Assembly (NCBI GenBank): GCA_905181595.1
Contig: CAJIYI010000002.1
Span: 1 to 64,000, forward strand
Direction of reading: 5' to 3'
Length of the DNA: 64,000 bases
Source: an uncultured SAR86 cluster bacterium
GTDB lineage: Bacteria; Pseudomonadota; Gammaproteobacteria; Magnimaribacterales; D2472
Shown: positions 57,594-64,000 of the stretch, piece by piece
Numbering within the stretch: the stretch's first letter is position 1
Layout: the number at the start of each line of letters is the position of its first letter
Notes under the pieces: generated by a model
Seen by the model: the letters and a program-made list of their open reading frames with translations, nothing else
Databases searched by the model: none
Told to the model about the DNA's origin: nothing
Position numbers and translations under genes: made by a program

Positions 57594-58466
57594 CTAAGGT
57601 TTGGTGCCGTTGGATTTATTAAGATATTTAAAGAAATCAGATTTTGGATCAATCAACAAAATGTCAGATTTATTATTAAATGTTGCTCCATAACCCCTGA
57701 GACTTCTAGTGAATTCATAAAATTCTGGATCTCTAGAAAATGACTCAGCATAAATTGCTGCAGCAGTAGCATCACCCTCACCTCTTACCTCTTCAGCTTC
57801 TTTGTATGCTTCTGCAAGAAGAATAACTCTTTCTTTATCTGCTGTGGAGCGAATCTCATTAGACAGCTCATTACCTTCTGCTCGAAGCTCTTCAGCCAAT
57901 CGATTTCTTTCTGAGCGCATTCTTTCGTATACAGAGTTACTTAGCTCTGGCGGTAAATCAATTCGTTTTACCCTGAAGTCGATGACCTCGATTCCAAGAT
58001 CAGACACTGAGTTACCTAAGTTATCTCTCATGTCTTTCATGAGTCCATCTCGCTCTCCAGATACCAGTTCGGTCACAGTCCTGCGTCCAAATTGATTTTT
58101 AAGTTCGAAAGCTGTTCTTTGACCCAGTAAATTATTGAGGTTAATGAAACTTCCGCTGGTTGCATCATAGAAAGTTCTAACGTCAGTAATTCTATATTTT
58201 ACAAAAGAATCAACGATTAAATACTTACTCTCTACAGTTAAAATCCTATTAGGCTCTTCATCTAAAGTTTGAAGTCTAGAGTCAAATTTTTTAACATTCT
58301 GGACGATTGGTAATTTAAAATTCAGACCAGTGGGCAAATCAGATTTAATTGCTTCTCCAAACTGGAACACTATCCCATCCTCTTTCTCATCAATAACAAA
58401 TAGGCTGTTTAGGCCCATGGCTATAATAAGACCGGCTAAAACTAAGAGATTTATACCTTTATTCAT
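57594..58466 (-). CDS. hflC: HflC, SPFH regulator of FtsH
   Basis: The 290-residue protein has an N-terminal membrane anchor (INLLVLAGLIIAMGLNSLFVI), then a prohibitin-like SPFH domain (EDGIVFQFGEAIKSDLPTGLNFKLP, YRITDVRTFYDA) and a charged coiled coil (SERNRLAEELRAEGNELSNEIR). With HflK it forms a cage around the FtsH protease on the periplasmic face. It is coupled to hflK by a one-base overlap and precedes purA by 5 bases. Confidence 0.95.
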   Translation of the reverse strand: MNKGINLLVLAGLIIAMGLNSLFVIDEKEDGIVFQFGEAIKSDLPTGLNFKLPIVQNVKKFDSRLQTLDEEPNRILTVESKYLIVDSFVKYRITDVRTFYDATSGSFINLNNLLGQRTAFELKNQFGRRTVTELVSGERDGLMKDMRDNLGNSVSDLGIEVIDFRVKRIDLPPELSNSVYERMRSERNRLAEELRAEGNELSNEIRSTADKERVILLAEAYKEAEEVRGEGDATAAAIYAESFSRDPEFYEFTRSLRGYGATFNNKSDILLIDPKSDFFKYLNKSNGTKP

Positions 58467-59506
58467 TAGTCATCCTCCTGTGATCTATTCTGCTCGATAA
58501 TCTTATCGATAGGTAAATACATTAAATTATTACCCCCCTCAACATCGACCATTATTTTTGTAGAATTGCTGTACAGCGTTTGCATGGCATCTAGGTACAG
58601 ACGATCTCGAGTAACTTTTGGAGCTTTCTGATATTCAAAAAGTAGCTTATCAAATCTTGCAACTTCTCCCTCTGCATTAGCAACCACTTCTTCTCGATAA
58701 GCTTCTGCAGCCTGTATTCTTGCAAATGCCCGACCTCTTGCCTCTGGAACAATAGACAAACCATATCTTTCCGCTTCATTTTGCAATTTAACCTTATCTT
58801 CTCTAGCGGCAACTACATCATCAAATGATGCTTTTACTGCTGAAGGAGGATCTGTTTTTTCAATGTTCACCTGTTGAACGACTAGGCCAGTTTGATAAAG
58901 GTCTAGGTAACTTTGCAGTCTAGCATCAACATCTTGAGCAATCGTTTCACGACCAGTAGTTAAAGTTTCCTCTAATGTATTATCACCAACGACATGTCGC
59001 AATGAGCTTTCTGTAGCTTCTCTTAAACTGCTCTCTGGATCTTTAACACTTAAAACAAAATCTTTTAAATTTTTAATTCTGTACTGCACAGAAACAGTCA
59101 CATCAACTAAATTCTCGTCTTTTGTGAGCATATTCGCTGTTTGTGAATATCTTCTTGTAAGGGCAACATTTTCAACATACTTTTCATCAACACCAGCAAT
59201 CATGAAGTTTAATCCCTCGCCTGTTTCTTCGTGATATTCACCAAACCTTAATATAACTGCTCTTTCTGGAGAATCTAACTGATAAACACACATACTCGCG
59301 TAAATGACTAGCAAACCAAAAAAACCATAAAGAAAAGTTTTTTTAGTAGGGAAGCTCATTCCATTATTTCCAGAAGATCCATTTGAGCCAGAAGAAGTCT
59401 GCTTGCTAAACATCACTGAAAACTTTTTAATTAAGTCATCGAAAGAAATGTCATCTTGATTTTTTCTACCCCAAGGGTCTTGATCGTTTTGATTGTCTGA
59501 GTTCAC
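58466..59506 (-). CDS. hflK: HflK, SPFH regulator of FtsH
   Basis: The 346-residue protein starts with a polar Asp/Asn/Gly-rich stretch (NDQDPWGRKNQDDISFDDLI), then a transmembrane helix (TFLYGFFGLLVIYASM). The SPFH domain follows (RAVILRFGEYHEETGEGLNFMI, SVQYRIKNLKDFVLSV), then a coiled coil and the end LYLDAMQTLYSNSTKIMVDV. It is the partner of HflC. Upstream is miaA across 69 bases; the hfq and hflX genes usual between miaA and hflK are not there. Confidence 0.95.
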   Translation of the reverse strand: MNSDNQNDQDPWGRKNQDDISFDDLIKKFSVMFSKQTSSGSNGSSGNNGMSFPTKKTFLYGFFGLLVIYASMCVYQLDSPERAVILRFGEYHEETGEGLNFMIAGVDEKYVENVALTRRYSQTANMLTKDENLVDVTVSVQYRIKNLKDFVLSVKDPESSLREATESSLRHVVGDNTLEETLTTGRETIAQDVDARLQSYLDLYQTGLVVQQVNIEKTDPPSAVKASFDDVVAAREDKVKLQNEAERYGLSIVPEARGRAFARIQAAEAYREEVVANAEGEVARFDKLLFEYQKAPKVTRDRLYLDAMQTLYSNSTKIMVDVEGGNNLMYLPIDKIIEQNRSQEDD

Positions 59507-59575
59507 AAAAGTACCTTTAATAATAAAGTTTAATTATAAATACATTTTGGGGGTAAATCCTCACAATTAAAGGGT

Positions 59576-60520
59576 TCAGGCAAAATTAAGTTGTTTTTTT
59601 AAATGTTTTGTTGCCTGATCAAACTCATCGACATCATAAGTTTGCAAGTTCTCCCAACCTCTAATCCAGGTACATTGACGTTTTGCTAGTTGACGGGTTG
59701 CATAAAGTGATTTTTCAAATAAATCATCCTCACTCAACTCTCCATTTATAACCATTAAAGCTTGTCTATAATTCACTGCTTTCATTGCAGGGTGATCCGA
59801 TGATAAATCATACTTTTTAGTCAGTTCTTGAACCTCTTCGAGCAGACCACCTGCAATCAATTCATGCTGACGATTTTCAATTCGATTGTGCAAAAGAGCT
59901 CTCTCCATCGGAAAAATACCATATTGATGCAAGGTATATTTATCAGCCAAAGGGGCAGAAGTTAATTCATTTTTATTACTTTGAGGATCTGAAGAGGAGA
60001 GGTGAATAATTTCCAGGGCTCTTATAATTCTTTGCGTGTCTTGCGGCTTTATTGAACTGGCTATTTCTTTATCAAGAGTACATAGCTCATTGTGAAGTGA
60101 GGTGATGCCCTCATCCTGAATTCGCATCTCTAATTCAGCCCTAAAATTTGAATCCGCAGAAGGCAAAACACTCATTCCTTTTTTTAGAACATTAAAATAC
60201 ATCATACTTCCACCAACCAACAAGGGGCAGTTATTGCGACTGTGAATATCTTCAATCAATTGATGTGTTGAATGACAGAAATCAGCAACTGAAAAAATTT
60301 GATCCAGCTCTATTTCGTCAACAAGATGATGGGGGTGTTTTGCTAAAATAGCTTTGGTTGGCTTTGCTGATCCTATATCGCATCCTTGATAAACCATCAC
60401 CGAGTCAACACTGATGATCTCAATTCGATTAAATAGCTTCTGCCATGCGATAGCCCAATCTGTTTTACCAGAGGCCGTTGGGCCTAAAAGAAAAATAACT
60501 GGAGGTTTTAATGGTTTCAA
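59576..60520 (-). CDS. miaA: tRNA dimethylallyltransferase
   Basis: MiaA attaches the dimethylallyl group to A37 of tRNAs that read codons beginning with U. The 314-residue protein has the P-loop FLLGPTASGKTDWAIAW, SVDSVMVYQGCDIGSAKPT, LVGGSMMYFNVLKKGM and DTQRIIRALEIIHLS, and ends with ATRQLAKRQCTWIRGW. It uses DMAPP from the isoprenoid path that dxs and ispA serve. It lies 9 bases after glnB. Confidence 0.95.
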   Translation of the reverse strand: MKPLKPPVIFLLGPTASGKTDWAIAWQKLFNRIEIISVDSVMVYQGCDIGSAKPTKAILAKHPHHLVDEIELDQIFSVADFCHSTHQLIEDIHSRNNCPLLVGGSMMYFNVLKKGMSVLPSADSNFRAELEMRIQDEGITSLHNELCTLDKEIASSIKPQDTQRIIRALEIIHLSSSDPQSNKNELTSAPLADKYTLHQYGIFPMERALLHNRIENRQHELIAGGLLEEVQELTKKYDLSSDHPAMKAVNYRQALMVINGELSEDDLFEKSLYATRQLAKRQCTWIRGWENLQTYDVDEFDQATKHLKKQLNFA

Positions 60521-60529
60521 TAAAGAGAC

Positions 60530-62100
<1,571 letters not shown>

Positions 62101-62164
62101 AGCATAGGTATATTTAATTTAATGTAATAATACATCCTTTAATTTTTAAGTACCTATAATTTTG

Positions 62165-63016
62165 ATGCAAGTAATAATTACCATATGGAAAGGGATCTGC
62201 CTACTTCCAGTTGCGTGGCAAAAAATATTTGGGCAGGTACTTGGCAGTCTCTTGCTTGTTATCGCAAGTAAAAGAAAGAGAATTGCGCAAATGAATATTC
62301 AAACATGCTTTCCTTTACTTACCTCCCAAGAGCAACAAAAACTGATACATCAGAATTTTAAATTCTTAGGAGCATCTATCTTTCAAACTGGTTCTGCATG
62401 GTTTTGGTCAGATGTAAAAATTCAAAAACATGTGGAATATGAGATAAAGGGATTGGAGCTATTAAATAATACAGAGACACAATCTGGAAATTTAGTGTTA
62501 TTCAAACATTCTCAGCACTTAGAACTTGATGCAAGATTATTAGGTTTAAATGCTGAAATTTATGGAGTAGGCAGGTCTCATAATTCACCCATAATGAATA
62601 ACCTACAGACTCAGGGAAGGCTTTCAAGCATTCAAGCAACTGCTGATAAAAATAATCCCAGAGAGTTTCTTGCATGGCTGAAAAAAGGGAAAAATGTTCT
62701 CTACGCCATTGATCAAGATTATGGCTGGGAAAACTCTATTGAACTCTCCTTTTTCAAAAATCCAGCAGCAACTATTACCACAACAAGAAAAATTATTGAT
62801 ATCACTCAATGCAATTTACTATTTGTTAATTCATACTTTGCAAAGGAAAAATTAGTACTTGAGCTAGAGTCAATAAATCATGATGATCTTGATTCAATGG
62901 AGCTAGCGCAAAAAATAAATGATCTGATGGAGCAAAAAATTACACTCCATCCTGAGGAATATCTTTGGTCTCATAGAAGATTTAAATCAACGTTAGGAAA
63001 AAATTTTTATAAATAA
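62165..63016 (+). CDS. LpxL/HtrB-type lipid A acyltransferase
   Basis: The protein of about 283 residues has an N-terminal membrane segment (FGQVLGSLLLVIASKRK), then RIAQMNIQTCFPLLTSQEQQ. The catalytic HX4E motif is in LFKHSQHLELDARLLG near residue 118. A second conserved part is SHNSPIMNNLQ, with KKGKNVLYAIDQDYG near residue 180. Such enzymes move acyl chains to Kdo2-lipid A. ATG at 62165 is preceded by TTG at 62162. It is divergent from waaA, which makes the lipid A-Kdo acceptor. Confidence 0.88.
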   Translation: MQVIITIWKGICLLPVAWQKIFGQVLGSLLLVIASKRKRIAQMNIQTCFPLLTSQEQQKLIHQNFKFLGASIFQTGSAWFWSDVKIQKHVEYEIKGLELLNNTETQSGNLVLFKHSQHLELDARLLGLNAEIYGVGRSHNSPIMNNLQTQGRLSSIQATADKNNPREFLAWLKKGKNVLYAIDQDYGWENSIELSFFKNPAATITTTRKIIDITQCNLLFVNSYFAKEKLVLELESINHDDLDSMELAQKINDLMEQKITLHPEEYLWSHRRFKSTLGKNFYK

Positions 63017-63025
63017 GAGGGGCAT

Positions 63026-63631
63026 ATGGATTTTGATAAATTAAATGATCTGAAGGGCTTCATGCCTCAGCATGAAGGTAAGGCACTGACAAAATGGGCG
63101 GAACAATTTTCAGCTAAGGGCCCTGCCCTTGAAATTGGAACATTTGGAGGTAAATCTAGCCTTTATATTGCTGCAGGATCGTCCATCAATGAGCAGTTAG
63201 TTTTTACAATTGATCATCATCAAGGCTCAGAAGAGCATCAAACTGGAGAAGAATATTTTGATCCTGATATTTTTGATGCTGCTTTAGGGCGAGTGAATAC
63301 TGTTCCTTTAATGCAGTCGAATCTTAGTCAGTTTGAAGAAAGTAGGTATGTTGTCCCCATGATCGCAAATGCAAATGCATTAGCACCCATCTGGTCAATG
63401 CAATTAGGCTTGCTGTTTATTGATGGCAGTCATACGGAAATTTCAGCACAAAATGATTATGCGAATTGGAATACTAAAATTGCTACTGGGGGTGCTCTAG
63501 TGATTCATGATATTTATGAAAACCCTGAAGAAGGTGGGCAAGCTCCATTTTTAATCTATCAAAAAGCTCTAGAAGACGGTTTTGCTCTTTATGAAAGAGT
63601 AGACACAATAGCCTGCTTAATTAAGAGCTAA
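63026..63631 (+). CDS. Class I SAM-dependent methyltransferase
   Basis: The 201-residue protein has the SAM site PALEIGTFGGKSSLYIAAG, an acidic strand end (FTIDHHQGSEE), and the family motif LGLLFIDGSHTEISAQNDYANW, then GGALVIHDIYENP. This is the layout of Methyltransf_24-type enzymes. It starts 9 bases after the acyltransferase gene, with GAGG as ribosome-binding site. It may act on lipopolysaccharide or a related glycan; the substrate is not known. The 3' end overlaps the last gene by 11 bases. Confidence 0.82.
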   Translation: MDFDKLNDLKGFMPQHEGKALTKWAEQFSAKGPALEIGTFGGKSSLYIAAGSSINEQLVFTIDHHQGSEEHQTGEEYFDPDIFDAALGRVNTVPLMQSNLSQFEESRYVVPMIANANALAPIWSMQLGLLFIDGSHTEISAQNDYANWNTKIATGGALVIHDIYENPEEGGQAPFLIYQKALEDGFALYERVDTIACLIKS

Positions 63632-64000
63632 ACTGCTTTCTAAGAAAAAGGTTTGAAGCTTTCGTGAGGGTATTATTGGCATCTGCAGCCAGTATCAAGG
63701 CTCCAGAAGTCCAGCTTGGTTGTTCTTCTGGCCAGTAGATCTTTTCTTCTAGCTGCCACCCCATATAAGGGACACTGCTTTCATCAACAATAGCTGCAGC
63801 GTTTAATAATAGTTCTTGCGCATTTTTTTCATGGCCAATTTTTTTAAATGCAATTGAGCATTCGCAAGTCTCAGCAACTGTTACCCAGGGCTCATCTGCA
63901 ACACATTTGATACCAACGCCAGGTATCCAAAAAATATCAGTAATTTTATTTAAAAGTCTTGCAAAATTATCTTTTGAATTGGCTCCAGATAAAATTGGAT
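63621..64000 (-). CDS. C-terminal part of an unrecognised protein, cut by the right edge
   Basis: The minus strand is open from the right edge to a stop at 63621, giving 125 residues. Visible features are FWIPGVGIKCVADEPWVTVAE, a helix pair, and the end VPYMGWQLEEKIYWPEEQPS followed by WTSGALILAAD. Helical repeats with many Trp residues remind me of alpha/alpha-barrel glycosidase or prenyltransferase-like proteins found beside waa genes, but I cannot name the family. The start is outside the window. Confidence 0.7.
   Translation of the reverse strand, partial: PILSGANSKDNFARLLNKITDIFWIPGVGIKCVADEPWVTVAETCECSIAFKKIGHEKNAQELLLNAAAIVDESSVPYMGWQLEEKIYWPEEQPSWTSGALILAADANNTLTKASNLFLRKQFSS

Overview
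The window is a dense, AT-rich stretch (roughly one third G+C by eye) of what looks like a chromosome from a marine gammaproteobacterium with a reduced, streamlined genome. The gene neighbourhoods are classic gammaproteobacterial ones: gyrA-serC-pheA-hisC-tyrA-aroA-cmk-rpsA, infC-rpmI-rplT-pheS-pheT-ihfA, ubiG-gph-yciK, xseB-ispA-dxs, nrdR-ribD-ribB-ribH-nusB, and miaA-hflK-hflC-purA. Together with the tiny intergenic gaps, a large TonB receptor and paired acyl-CoA dehydrogenases, they suggest a SAR86-like lineage. The gammaproteobacterial placement is firm. The SAR86 label is an inference.

Layout. 1-1991 is the edge of a polysaccharide/lipid export locus (ABC permease, FkbM methyltransferase). 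2002-10463 (minus) is one long overlapping run: infC, rpmI, rplT, pheS, pheT, ihfA, ihfB, pyrF, pgi, uvrC. 10568-21277 (minus) holds gyrA, serC, pheA, hisC, tyrA, aroA, cmk, rpsA, tRNA-Leu(UAA) and pdxH. 21360-25083 (minus) has the proton-translocating transhydrogenase (three genes) and a short-chain dehydrogenase. 25166-29897 carries ubiG-gph-yciK (plus) facing alkA-type glycosylase, rluB, scpB and scpA (minus). 30065-32480 (plus) has DAHP synthase followed by a DnaT-like and a lambda-P-like protein. 32481-36566 (plus) is an RND efflux pair behind a perfect palindrome. 36601-39568 (plus) is xseB-ispA-dxs. 39560-48430 (minus) holds two acyl-CoA dehydrogenases, a TonB receptor, a small membrane protein, thiolase, thiL, pgpA and ribA. 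48557-54128 (plus) is nth, glyA, nrdR, ribD, ribB, ribH, nusB. 54112-62100 (minus) holds waaA, glnB, miaA, hflK, hflC, purA and a DUF3604 protein. 62165-63631 (plus) is an LpxL-like acyltransferase and a methyltransferase; a gene cut by the right edge follows on the minus strand.

The genes cover translation, aromatic and serine/histidine-type aminotransfer steps, riboflavin and isoprenoid synthesis, chromosome maintenance and cell-envelope functions. No intergenic stretch exceeds 300 bases. All four convergent gene pairs overlap at their stops. No insertion sequence, prophage, CRISPR array or rRNA was seen.

Caution on quality: at least eighteen genes, most of them normally essential (pheT, gyrA, cmk, aroA, purA, ribD, ispA and others), are split by single-base frameshifts although both halves align to the family in order. 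This pattern points to indel errors in the sequence, not to gene death. I therefore annotate each such locus as one coding region spanning all its fragments.
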